Source of the DNA: DASRUP01 sp036397395
Lineage (GTDB): Bacteria; Patescibacteriota; Minisyncoccia; Minisyncoccales; UBA10102
Direction of reading: 5' to 3'
Assembly: GCA_036397395.1 (NCBI GenBank)
Contig: DASWIZ010000041.1
Location: 1-14,985 of the forward strand
DNA length: 14,985 nt
Made by a program: the position numbers and the translations under genes. Below the pieces are notes generated by a model that saw only the letters and a program-made list of their open reading frames with translations, was not told where the DNA came from and did not search any database. Of the stretch, positions 5,709-11,291 are shown piece after piece; positions within the stretch are counted from its first letter, which is position 1, and each line of letters starts with the position of its first letter.

Positions 5709-5714
5709 AGTATA
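5709..5714 (-). promoter_or_regulatory. -10 box of pth, 6 nt from the start codon
   Basis: TATACT on the minus strand ends exactly 6 nt before the ATG at 5702. No Shine-Dalgarno fits in between, so the transcript is predicted to be leaderless. No clear -35 box is visible. Confidence 0.5.
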
Positions 5715-5722
5715 TAACGCAC

Positions 5723-5750
5723 TTGTAAAAAAGAGAAATACTGGTATAAT
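5723..5750 (+). promoter_or_regulatory. lepB promoter with extended -10
   Basis: TTGTAA (5723-5728), 16 bp, then TGG-TATAAT (extended -10; TATAAT at 5745-5750). The start codon of lepB follows 9 nt later, after AAGGGAG, which would lie partly upstream of the expected transcription start. Confidence 0.65.
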
Positions 5751-5759
5751 AAGGGAGTT

Positions 5760-6302
5760 ATGAGACAGGCTCTGTCTATTATTTTTGAACTCGGGAAAAT
5801 CGCGTTGGTTGCTTTTGTGCTGGTGGTCGGCCTTCGCATGTTCGTGTTCCAGCCGTTTTTGGTGCGCGGGGCTTCCATGGAGCCAAATTTTCACAACTGG
5901 GACTATTTAATTGTAGACGAAATTACCTACCGGCTTGCAAGGCCAGACCGGGGAGACGTGATTGTGTTTACATATCCCAACGATCCTTCCCAAAGGTATA
6001 TTAAAAGAATTATCGGGCTGCCCGGGGAAACCATTAAGCTTGAACATGGGGACATTACGATTGCAAAAGGAACAGAGCGGTTTGTGCTGGACGAGTCCCG
6101 CTACCTGCAAGGAGAAGAGACCACCGGGTCGATTTCTATGACCTTGGGCCAAAACGAATACTTTGTAATGGGAGATAATAGAAGATACTCTTCGGATTCC
6201 AGGAGCTGGGGGGTCTTACCCGGAGAAAATATTATAGGAAGAGCGTTAATCCGCATATTCCCCATTTCAGCGTTCGCGAAAGTGCAAGCCCCCGCGTATT
6301 AA
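5760..6302 (+). CDS. lepB: Signal peptidase I
   Basis: Signal peptidase I cleaves signal peptides of exported proteins at the outer face of the membrane, using a Ser-Lys dyad. The 180-residue product has one N-terminal membrane helix (about 10-30), then the catalytic Ser box RGASMEPNF (S39), the strand region RGDVIVF, the Lys box RYIKRIIGLPGE (K82) and box E GDNRRYSSDSRSWG. All parts of the Gram-positive-like minimal enzyme are present. It is divergent from pth, with its own promoter 9 nt upstream. The hisS gene follows after 23 nt and may be partly co-transcribed. It is the likely processing enzyme for exported proteins of this cell. Confidence 0.95.
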   Translation: MRQALSIIFELGKIALVAFVLVVGLRMFVFQPFLVRGASMEPNFHNWDYLIVDEITYRLARPDRGDVIVFTYPNDPSQRYIKRIIGLPGETIKLEHGDITIAKGTERFVLDESRYLQGEETTGSISMTLGQNEYFVMGDNRRYSSDSRSWGVLPGENIIGRALIRIFPISAFAKVQAPAY

Positions 6303-6325
6303 TATAGTAATACTATTCTAATAGG

Positions 6326-7651
6326 ATGAGCAAAAAACTACGGTTTCAAACGCCAACAGGAATGCATGATATTTTGCCCGAAGACCAGTTTTTTTATGAA
6401 AAAATTTATGAGGTAACCCAAGATATTGCGCGATTTTACGGCTTTGGCAAAATAGAAACTCCCATAGTAGAGGATTTGGCAATCTACGAAAGAGGCACGG
6501 GGCAAACTACCGACATTGTGGAAAAGCAAATGTTTACCTTAAAAACAAAGGGAGGAGACTCTTTGGCTTTACGTCCCGAGTTTACTCCCGGCATCGTGCG
6601 CTCGTATATTGAGCATGGCATGATTAATCTTCCCCAGCCCGTGAAGCTGTTTTGCTACGGGCCTTTGTTCCGATACGAACATCCGCAAGCGGGCCGTTTC
6701 CGTCAGTTTCGCCAGGTAGATTTTGAAGTGTTCGGAGAGCAGTCCGCGGCCATGGACGCTCAAATTATCCAGATTTTCTACGCTATCTTAAAAGAGCTTA
6801 AGTTTTCGCATTTAATTATTGAAGTAAACAGCGTTGGCGACAACCAGTGCAGGCCGTATTATAAAAAGTTACTGTCTAATTACTTGAGGCCTCGGCAAAA
6901 CTCTTTGTGCGCCGATTGCAGGCGTAGAATCAGAGAAAATCCTTTGCGCACGCTCGACTGCAAAGAAGAAAAATGCCAGCGGATAAAAGCGCAGGCCCCG
7001 CAACTTATCGACCACTTGTGCGACGAATGCAAAAATCACTTTAAGTCGCTTTTGGAGTTTTTGGACGAAGCGGATTTGCCGTATCACTTAGACCCGTACC
7101 TGGTGCGCGGCCTGGACTACTACACCAAAACCGTGTTTGAAATTTTTTCTGACAAAACAATGGAAGTACAAGCGCAGGAAGGCCTGTCGGGCCAGGGAGA
7201 AGAAACGGTGCAAAGAAGCGCGCTGGTAGGCGGGGGACGGTATGATCCATTAGTAAAGATACTGGGCGGAAAAGATGTTCCGGGTTTGGGAGCCGCGGCC
7301 GGAGTAGAGCGCATTATCGCCTTAATGAAAGACATGAATTTGCCCGCGAAAGAAGAACTGCAGCCTAAAGTGTTTTTGGCGCAGCTTGGGGACTTGCCCA
7401 AGAAAAAAAGCTTAAAGCTGCTCGAAGAGTTTCGCAAAGCAAAAATTCTGCTTGCAGAGTCTTTGGGACGGGACTCCTTGCGCACGCAGTTAGCCCGAGC
7501 GGACAAACTGGGGGTGGAATATACGTTGTTGTTTGGCCAGCGCGAGGTGTTAGACGAGTCCATTGTTATTCGAAAAATGGATACGGGAGAGCAGCAAACC
7601 GTAAAACTGGACAAGGTGGTAGAGGAGATAAAAAAACGGTTGAAAAAGTGA
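6326..7651 (+). CDS. hisS: Histidyl-tRNA synthetase
   Basis: HisRS charges tRNA-His. The 441-residue class II enzyme shows the N-terminal TPTGMHDILPED entry, motif 1 near FTPGIVRSYIEH, motif 2 GPLFRYEHPQAGRFRQF (112-128), the histidine-binding RGLDYYTKTVFE (261-272), GGGRYDPLV (302-310) and motif 3 GLGAAAGVERI (320-330), then the C-terminal anticodon-binding domain. Between motif 2 and the histidine loop, six cysteines (195, 198, 212, 217, 232, 235), including two C-x-x-C pairs, suggest a zinc site. The segment between KTVFEI and GGGRYD is some 10-15 residues longer than usual. It is first in a compact cluster with HIT, rpsU and yqeY. A weak TACTAT (6311-6316) 9 nt before the ATG may be a promoter. 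Confidence 0.96.
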   Translation: MSKKLRFQTPTGMHDILPEDQFFYEKIYEVTQDIARFYGFGKIETPIVEDLAIYERGTGQTTDIVEKQMFTLKTKGGDSLALRPEFTPGIVRSYIEHGMINLPQPVKLFCYGPLFRYEHPQAGRFRQFRQVDFEVFGEQSAAMDAQIIQIFYAILKELKFSHLIIEVNSVGDNQCRPYYKKLLSNYLRPRQNSLCADCRRRIRENPLRTLDCKEEKCQRIKAQAPQLIDHLCDECKNHFKSLLEFLDEADLPYHLDPYLVRGLDYYTKTVFEIFSDKTMEVQAQEGLSGQGEETVQRSALVGGGRYDPLVKILGGKDVPGLGAAAGVERIIALMKDMNLPAKEELQPKVFLAQLGDLPKKKSLKLLEEFRKAKILLAESLGRDSLRTQLARADKLGVEYTLLFGQREVLDESIVIRKMDTGEQQTVKLDKVVEEIKKRLKK

Positions 7652-7652
7652 T

Positions 7653-7976
7653 ATGGACTGTATCTTCTGTAAAATTATAAATAAGGAAGCCCCGGCCGAA
7701 ATTATATACGAAGATGAGCAGTTTGTGGCGTTCCCAGACATTCACCCGAAAGCCCCAACGCATGTGCTGATAATTCCCAAGAAGCATATCGCTAGCTTGC
7801 AGGAAATCACGGAACGTGATACAGAGCTTATGGGTACATTATTGCTAACAGCTCAAAAGGTCGCCAAAGAAAGGCAGCTCAAGGGATATAAATTGGAAAT
7901 GCGCGTAGGGAAAGAAGGGGGGCAGATAATCGACCATATGCACTTTCACTTACTGGCAAACGAGACATCTATATGA
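7653..7976 (+). CDS. HIT-family nucleotide hydrolase
   Basis: This HIT-domain protein is like the HinT group that hydrolyses nucleoside phosphoramidates and aminoacyl-adenylates. It has 107 residues, the usual HinT size. It opens with CIFCKIINKEAPAEIIYED, carries the nucleotide-binding stretch KAPTHVLIIPKKHI (33-46), and ends with the catalytic triad HMHFHLL (H95, H97, H99). C3 and C6 may bind zinc with later histidines. The start codon is 1 nt after the hisS stop, and the stop overlaps the rpsU start by 4 nt (ATGA), so translation is coupled. The placement next to hisS fits a role in clearing aminoacyl-AMP by-products; that is inference. Confidence 0.93.
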   Translation: MDCIFCKIINKEAPAEIIYEDEQFVAFPDIHPKAPTHVLIIPKKHIASLQEITERDTELMGTLLLTAQKVAKERQLKGYKLEMRVGKEGGQIIDHMHFHLLANETSI

Positions 7977-8188
7977 CATTCGAGATTCAAAAAAAAGAAC
8001 GGGAGAATAACCAGGGCCTTATTCGGCGTTTTACCAAGCGCTTGCGGGACAGCGGCATTTTAAATTCCGCGAAAAAGTCCGTATTCAGGCATCGGGGCAA
8101 GAGCGAAATGATACAGCGCCATATTGCCTTGCGCAAAATTCAAAAGCGAGCAGAATACGAAAAACTCAAAAAACTGGGATTAAAGTAG
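7973..8188 (+). CDS. rpsU: Ribosomal protein bS21
   Basis: bS21 sits on the small-subunit platform near the anti-Shine-Dalgarno end of 16S rRNA. The 71-residue, strongly basic product has the family pattern: an acidic/polar start, then LIRRFTKRLRDSGIL, a linker (KKSVFRHRGKSEM), and a long Arg/Lys-rich C-terminal helix. Its start overlaps the HIT stop codon (7973-7976). It is in the same operon as hisS, the HIT gene and yqeY; rpsU next to yqeY is a familiar pairing in many bacteria. Presence of bS21 alongside many promoters that predict leaderless mRNA is of interest, since bS21 lies close to where leader sequences bind. Confidence 0.88.
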   Translation: MTFEIQKKERENNQGLIRRFTKRLRDSGILNSAKKSVFRHRGKSEMIQRHIALRKIQKRAEYEKLKKLGLK

Positions 8189-8196
8189 AGTTTCTT

Positions 8197-8664
8197 ATGA
8201 AAGAAAAAATAAAAACTGACTTGAAAGAAGCAATGAAAGCAAGGGACGCAATAAAAACAGGCGCGTTGCGCATGCTTTTGGCCGCTTTAACAAATAAGGA
8301 AAAGGAAAAAGGCCCCTTCGATTCCGCTCAGGGCAAGCAAGAGCTTTCGGACGAGGAAATTCAGCAGGTAATAGTTACGGAAGCAAAAAAAAGAAAAGAA
8401 GCGGCCGAAGCCTTTGAAAAAGGGGGGAAACCCGAAATGGCAGAACAGGAAAAAAGGGAACTGGAATTTTTACAGGCGTATTTGCCAGAACAAATGGGAG
8501 AAGAAGAAATCCGCAAACTCGTGCGGGAAGCTATCGCGCAAACTGGAGCCGCAAGCCCCCAGGACATGGGAAAAGTAATGGCAGCCTTAATGCCGCAAAC
8601 AAAAGGCAAAGCCGACGGCAGCCTCGTAAGCCAAATCGTAAAACAATCATTGACTGGCCAATAG
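8197..8664 (+). CDS. yqeY: GatB/YqeY-domain protein
   Basis: This 155-residue YqeY family protein is related to the tail domain of the GatB amidotransferase subunit, which contacts tRNA. Recognisable parts are the start LKEAMKARDAIKTGALRMLLAAL, the motif EAKKRKEAAEAFEKGGKPEM, the YLPEQM turn, and the C-terminal DMGKVMAALMPQTKGKADGSLVS. Residues about 39-48 (GPFDSAQGK) come from an in-frame short repeat in the usual variable loop before ELSDEE. The start is 8 nt after the rpsU stop. It is last in the cluster: its TAG stop lies in the loop of the terminator hairpin. The exact function is not established for stand-alone YqeY. Confidence 0.93.
   Translation: MKEKIKTDLKEAMKARDAIKTGALRMLLAALTNKEKEKGPFDSAQGKQELSDEEIQQVIVTEAKKRKEAAEAFEKGGKPEMAEQEKRELEFLQAYLPEQMGEEEIRKLVREAIAQTGAASPQDMGKVMAALMPQTKGKADGSLVSQIVKQSLTGQ
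8313..8337 (+). repeat. Short palindrome-like repeat, copy B (inside yqeY)
   Basis: The core is CCTTCGATTCCGCTCAGGGC followed by AAGC, in the same orientation as the gene, and reads PFDSAQGK. It matches copies A (1083-1108, minus) and C (11056-11099, minus). It lies in a surface loop and keeps the frame. Confidence 0.65.
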
Positions 8665-8677
8665 GGCCAGTTTTTGT
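8654..8677 (+). terminator. Terminator overlapping the yqeY stop codon
   Basis: CTGGCC (8654-8659) pairs with GGCCAG (8665-8670) and is followed directly by TTTTTGTTT. The loop AATAG contains the yqeY stop TAG (8662-8664), so the last codons of the gene form half of the terminator stem. Confidence 0.85.
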
Positions 8678-8693
8678 TTCTCGGAAAACGTAG

Positions 8694-8699
8694 TACAAT
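8694..8699 (+). promoter_or_regulatory. -10 box 6 nt before a membrane protein gene
   Basis: TACAAT ends 6 nt before the ATG at 8706, directly after the yqeY terminator. No Shine-Dalgarno is present. The -35 region is weak (T-rich around 8671-8678). Confidence 0.5.
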
Positions 8700-8705
8700 G
8701 GTGTA

Positions 8706-9068
8706 ATGGATCAAGGACGCAAACGAGGTATTTTGTTAACAGTGGGCTTGATTTTACTGTTGCTGGTGAATATAGGGTTTGCCCTTTTTTTGCTCATACT
8801 TCCCACTCTTTGTTTCGGGAACTCTTGTGGTCTTGAGCGACAAATCGTTCTACCGCTAGTTTCCGTAGCTTTAAATATTTTTTTGATATATCAACTGTTT
8901 CGTTGGAAAAGATGGGCCTTCTACGGCCTTATTGCGGTGGCGGGACTTAACGTTTTCTTTGGTATGGTCTTTGGAATGGAGCTTGGTCCAATGACAGGCT
9001 TCGTTGGATTGGCTGTCGCAGCAGTTGCAGGTTTACTCATTATACCAAAAAGAAAGTTCTTCGTTTGA
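8706..9068 (+). CDS. Small four-helix membrane protein, function unknown
   Basis: The 120-residue product is almost entirely hydrophobic, with four predicted membrane helices at about 9-32, 47-65, 70-90 and 96-113. Charged residues are confined to the N-terminus (DQGRKR), one short loop (RWKR, 66-69) and the C-terminus (PKRK), so both ends and the central loop are probably cytoplasmic. Two cysteines (C36, C41) lie in the first external loop and could form a disulfide. I do not recognise a family. It has its own -10 box after the yqeY terminator, so it is a separate unit. The PaaX/Cas2-like regulator follows after 84 nt, in the same direction, with its own promoter. Confidence 0.7.
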   Translation: MDQGRKRGILLTVGLILLLLVNIGFALFLLILPTLCFGNSCGLERQIVLPLVSVALNIFLIYQLFRWKRWAFYGLIAVAGLNVFFGMVFGMELGPMTGFVGLAVAAVAGLLIIPKRKFFV

Positions 9069-9099
9069 GTTAAATCATTTTGAGTGCTAAATTTGTTTG

Positions 9100-9133
9100 G
9101 CGGAAAAATAATACGTATGTACAACTTTTCCGC
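9100..9133. promoter_or_regulatory. 34-bp palindrome over the PaaX-like promoter (putative operator 1)
   Basis: GCGGAAAA (9100-9107) and TTTTCCGC (9126-9133) are perfect inverted 8-mers separated by 18 nt containing TACGTATGTACA. The palindrome ends 7 nt before the TACAAT box at 9141, so it covers the -35 zone. A second palindrome of identical dimensions and similar sequence lies directly after the gene (9723-9756). This is the placement expected of an autoregulatory operator. Confidence 0.6.
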
Positions 9134-9140
9134 TTTTGGG

Positions 9141-9146
9141 TACAAT
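9141..9146 (+). promoter_or_regulatory. -10 box of the PaaX/Cas2-like gene
   Basis: TACAAT ends exactly 6 nt before the ATG at 9153. The -35 region falls inside the 34-bp palindrome (9100-9133), so a bound protein would block polymerase. Confidence 0.55.
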
Positions 9147-9152
9147 AGTTCT

Positions 9153-9719
9153 ATGGGTGCGGCTCGAAAGATAAAAGCGAAACATTATACGCGGCAAATT
9201 CTTGTATATCTTTTGGCGGTAGGGGTTCTTGCGTTCGCGGGCGGCGGGCCTGCGATCGGTATGGAAGCTACGGAAAAGATTTTCGGTACAGGCAAGAGTT
9301 CAAAGAAAAAACACACTGACACATTTCGATATTTAAGGCAGAGGGGGTTTGTCGAGTGGCGGCGAGAAGGGCACGATATTGTAATTGCGCTCACAAAGAA
9401 GGGGAAGAAAAGAGCCGGGAAGTATCAAATTGATAAGCTTGTTTTGGAAAAACCTCGCAAGTGGGATAAAAAGTGGAGAATTGTTGTTTTTGATATCCCC
9501 AACTCGTCAACATTTGTTCGGAATGTGTTTCGCAGAAAACTCAAAGAGCTGGGATTTTACGCTCTGCAGAAAAGCATATGGGTGCATCCGTATAAATGCG
9601 AAGAGGAAATTGCACTTCTGCGCGACTTTTTAGGAGCGAGCGCAAATCAAATTCGTGTTATCGAAGCAATCAAAATAGAAAGAGACGATGTTCTACGCAA
9701 GTATTTCGGCTTGAACTAG
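9153..9719 (+). CDS. PaaX-like regulator with Cas2-like fold
   Basis: The 188-residue product follows a family widespread in Patescibacteria and often labelled Cas2 or PaaX-like. The N-terminal part has a basic start, a hydrophobic stretch (about 15-36, LVYLLAVGVLAFAGGG), then a winged-helix-like region (FRYLRQRGFVEWRR ... IALTKKGKKRAGKY). The C-terminal part is the ferredoxin-like Cas2-type domain: KWRIVVFDIPNSS, RRKLKELGFYALQKSIWVH, and LRDFLGASANQIRVIEA, ending KYFGLN. No other cas gene or CRISPR repeat is nearby, so adaptation is unlikely; PaaX proteins are transcriptional repressors. I choose the start at 9153, 6 nt after TACAAT; an upstream ATG at 9084 would translate through the palindrome. 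Two similar palindromes flank the gene and are its likely targets. Confidence 0.8.
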   Translation: MGAARKIKAKHYTRQILVYLLAVGVLAFAGGGPAIGMEATEKIFGTGKSSKKKHTDTFRYLRQRGFVEWRREGHDIVIALTKKGKKRAGKYQIDKLVLEKPRKWDKKWRIVVFDIPNSSTFVRNVFRRKLKELGFYALQKSIWVHPYKCEEEIALLRDFLGASANQIRVIEAIKIERDDVLRKYFGLN

Positions 9720-9720
9720 C

Positions 9721-9758
9721 TAGCGTAAAACTTGTACGTACGTACAGATTTTACGCTA
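9721..9758. promoter_or_regulatory. 38-bp near-perfect palindrome after the PaaX-like gene (putative operator 2)
   Basis: The arms TAGCGTAAAA (9721-9730) and TTTTACGCTA (9749-9758) are perfect inverse copies. The centre contains the self-complementary 14-mer TGTACGTACGTACA. Across all 19 possible pairs there is one mismatch and one G-T pair. Its inner 34 bp (9723-9756) match the upstream palindrome at about 26 of 34 positions with the same arm and spacer lengths. A perfect TATAAT begins at its right edge (9757). No T-tract follows directly, so it is not an ordinary terminator. Confidence 0.65.
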
Positions 9759-9762
9759 TAAT
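9757..9762 (+). promoter_or_regulatory. Orphan TATAAT box after operator 2
   Basis: A perfect TATAAT abuts the second palindrome. A TTGTAC inside the palindrome (9732-9737) could be a -35 box, but the spacing of 19 bp is long. Rightward transcription would begin near 9768 and run toward a T7 run at about 9799-9805, antisense to the end of the CapA-like gene. Only a 13-codon frame (9766-9807) lies in between. It could drive a very short RNA or be a decoy site. Confidence 0.35.
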
Positions 9763-9803
9763 CGAATGTTGCATGTGTATACGAGCACACAAGAAAGGTT
9801 TTT

Positions 9804-10778
9804 TTAGTCGGCGAGTTCGACCTGGAACATAGAATTAATGCGGGTGGGGAGGAGGGTAACCTCCTTTATTTTTTTGTTTTCAACCACTACTTTCAAAATG
9901 GCGCCTTGCATGGTTTCTGCAGAAAAGTTTTGGTCGAACAAAAAGTTTCCCAGGCTATAGATAATCCAGCCCCGGTTATACTGTTCTAACGGCTGCAATA
10001 CATGCGGGTGATGGCCAATAAGCAAGTCGGCTCCCGCGTCTATGGCTTGTTTCGAGAATGCTTTTTGAAAATCATTGGGTTCCGCTATATATTCTTCTCC
10101 CGCGTGCAAAGAAACCGCAAGAATATCTACGTTGGATTTGGCTCGCGCAATGTGCGCTGCAACGTTGTTTAAGTTGCCCCATGTTACGGTGCTTGGGCCG
10201 GGAAAATTGCTGTACGCAAGAAATCCTATGTACGTACCCCGCACTTCTTTTATAACAAGTTCGCCAGCTACCGGCGTAATGCCCGCTTGCTGCAGCCTGG
10301 CGCGAGAATCTTCAAAAGCTTCTCTGGTGTAGTCAAAACTGTGGTTGTTTGCCACGGAAACAACGTCAAAGCTTCCGTATTGCAGTGTTTCTATGGAGTT
10401 TGGGTGGGCGCGAAACGAATATATACTGCCCACGTTTGTGCCCTTGTCTGAAATTTGGCTTTCCAAGTTTCCAAATAAAAGGTCAGCTTGGCTTAACGTG
10501 TCTGCTATGGGCAGAAACGGCCATTGCCAGTTGTCTGCTCCATACGTATATATGGCCCAAGGAATGCCCCGGTCGAGTAACACGTCACCCACAAACAGTA
10601 ATGTAATGTGATTTTGCAGTTTATTCTCGATCTTTTCTTGGATGAGGACCGCGGGAGCGATAAGGACTTGAGGAATTTCTTTGCCAGCCGGTGGATTTGC
10701 TTTCCCAAATAAAGCAGCGCCTGCCAAAAGCAAAAGGGAAAAGGTAAAAAGCGTAAGAAAAACTGGAATTTTGCCCAT
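9804..10778 (-). CDS. CapA-like metallophosphoesterase-fold protein, exported
   Basis: The 324-residue product has an N-terminal membrane helix or signal anchor (about 6-24), then the bacterial capsule-synthesis (CapA/PgsA) domain: LLFVGDVLLDRGI, ADLLFGNLESQIS, VSVANNHSFDYT, LAVSLHAGEEYI, LIGHHPHVLQ, and YSLGNFLFDQN. These Asp, Asn and His motifs match a calcineurin-like metal site. Bacillus CapA/PgsA takes part in poly-gamma-glutamate synthesis or export; in other bacteria the substrate is unknown, and no capB or capC partner is present here. It is transcribed alone, convergent with the PaaX-like gene and divergent from ybeY. Its TATAAT lies 6 nt before the ATG. Family call is firm, function open. 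Confidence 0.88.
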   Translation of the reverse strand: MGKIPVFLTLFTFSLLLLAGAALFGKANPPAGKEIPQVLIAPAVLIQEKIENKLQNHITLLFVGDVLLDRGIPWAIYTYGADNWQWPFLPIADTLSQADLLFGNLESQISDKGTNVGSIYSFRAHPNSIETLQYGSFDVVSVANNHSFDYTREAFEDSRARLQQAGITPVAGELVIKEVRGTYIGFLAYSNFPGPSTVTWGNLNNVAAHIARAKSNVDILAVSLHAGEEYIAEPNDFQKAFSKQAIDAGADLLIGHHPHVLQPLEQYNRGWIIYSLGNFLFDQNFSAETMQGAILKVVVENKKIKEVTLLPTRINSMFQVELAD

Positions 10779-10784
10779 ACATTT

Positions 10785-10790
10785 ATTATA
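10785..10790 (-). promoter_or_regulatory. -10 box of the CapA-like gene, 6 nt from the start
   Basis: Minus-strand TATAAT ends 6 nt (AAATGT) before the ATG at 10778. The -35 zone reads TTTTTA, which is weak. It lies only 5 bp from the -35 box of the divergent ybeY promoter. Confidence 0.6.
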
Positions 10791-10795
10791 GAGCC

Positions 10796-10824
10796 TTGTA
10801 ATGGTAATAAAAACCTCTTACAAT
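10796..10824 (+). promoter_or_regulatory. Promoter of the ybeY-ftsA-ftsZ-comEC operon
   Basis: TTGTAA (10796-10801), 17 bp, TACAAT (10819-10824). The start codon of ybeY is 20 nt further on, with AAGG at 10837-10840 as Shine-Dalgarno, so this operon has a normal short leader, unlike most first genes here. Confidence 0.7.
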
Positions 10825-10844
10825 AGAAGATTGTACAAGGTGAA

Positions 10845-11291
10845 ATGATTGAGGTTAACAATACCACGAAAAGAAAGGTTTCCGAAGTTTTGCTTAAGAA
10901 GGCAACAGAGCGGGTGTTGCGGGGGGAAAAGATAAAGCAGAAAGACGTTTCCATAGCAATTGTGGGGCCCAAAAAATCGCAACAGTTAAACAGGCAGTAC
11001 CGGAATAAAAATAAAGCGGCGAACGTCCTGTCGTTTTCTGCAGGAAACGACAGGATCCCGAGCGATTTATCCCGAGCGGAGTCGAGGGAAGTCGAGGGAT
11101 ATTTGGGCGAAATAGTGCTGTGCCCCGCGGAAATTAAGAAAGACGCCAAAAAATATGGTATGATGTTTGAACAGGCTCTTTTGTGGATGCTTGTTCACGG
11201 AATGTTGCATTTGACAGGCTACGACCACAAAACAGACAAGCAAGCAGTGCTTATGGAGAAAAAAGAACAACATTATCTTTCGCATATATGA
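10845..11291 (+). CDS. ybeY: Endoribonuclease YbeY
   Basis: YbeY is a single-strand RNase for 16S rRNA 3' end maturation and ribosome quality control. The 148-residue product has the zinc motif HGMLHLTGYDH with H118, H122 and H128, and the preceding YLGEIVLCP strand. Between the conserved NVLSF (60-64) and GYLGEI (85-90), an extra stretch of about 19 residues (AGNDRIPSDLSRAESREVE) is encoded by a palindrome-like repeat cluster; other YbeY proteins have a short variable loop here. The stop overlaps the ftsA start by 4 nt (ATGA, 11288-11291). The operon promoter lies just upstream. Confidence 0.94.
   Translation: MIEVNNTTKRKVSEVLLKKATERVLRGEKIKQKDVSIAIVGPKKSQQLNRQYRNKNKAANVLSFSAGNDRIPSDLSRAESREVEGYLGEIVLCPAEIKKDAKKYGMMFEQALLWMLVHGMLHLTGYDHKTDKQAVLMEKKEQHYLSHI
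11056..11099 (-). repeat. Short palindrome-like repeat, copy C with partial duplications (inside ybeY)
   Basis: The core at 11070-11089 reads on the plus strand TCCCGAGCGGAGTCGAGGGA and resembles copies A and B read on the opposite strand. Each half is repeated once more at its flank: TCCCGAGCG at 11056-11064 and GTCGAGGGA at 11091-11099. The halves can fold imperfectly on each other. The cluster supplies an extra in-frame loop in YbeY. Confidence 0.65.

Noticed and set aside
5703..5894. N-terminal extension of pth up to 5894
   Set aside because: It would overlap the lepB start and both divergent promoters; the canonical MYLVVGLGNPG start at 5702 follows a -10 box.
9084..9152. Upstream start for the PaaX-like gene (23 extra residues)
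   Set aside because: It would translate through the palindrome and the -10 box; the ATG at 9153 fits the family N-terminus and the 6-nt spacing seen elsewhere.
9153..9719. True CRISPR-Cas Cas2
   Set aside because: There is no repeat array, Cas1 or other cas gene, and the protein has a winged-helix-like N-terminal part as in PaaX-type proteins.
9721..9758. Rho-independent terminator for the PaaX-like gene
   Set aside because: The stem is AT-rich at its base and is followed by TATAATCG, not a T-tract; the match to the upstream palindrome favours a protein-binding site.
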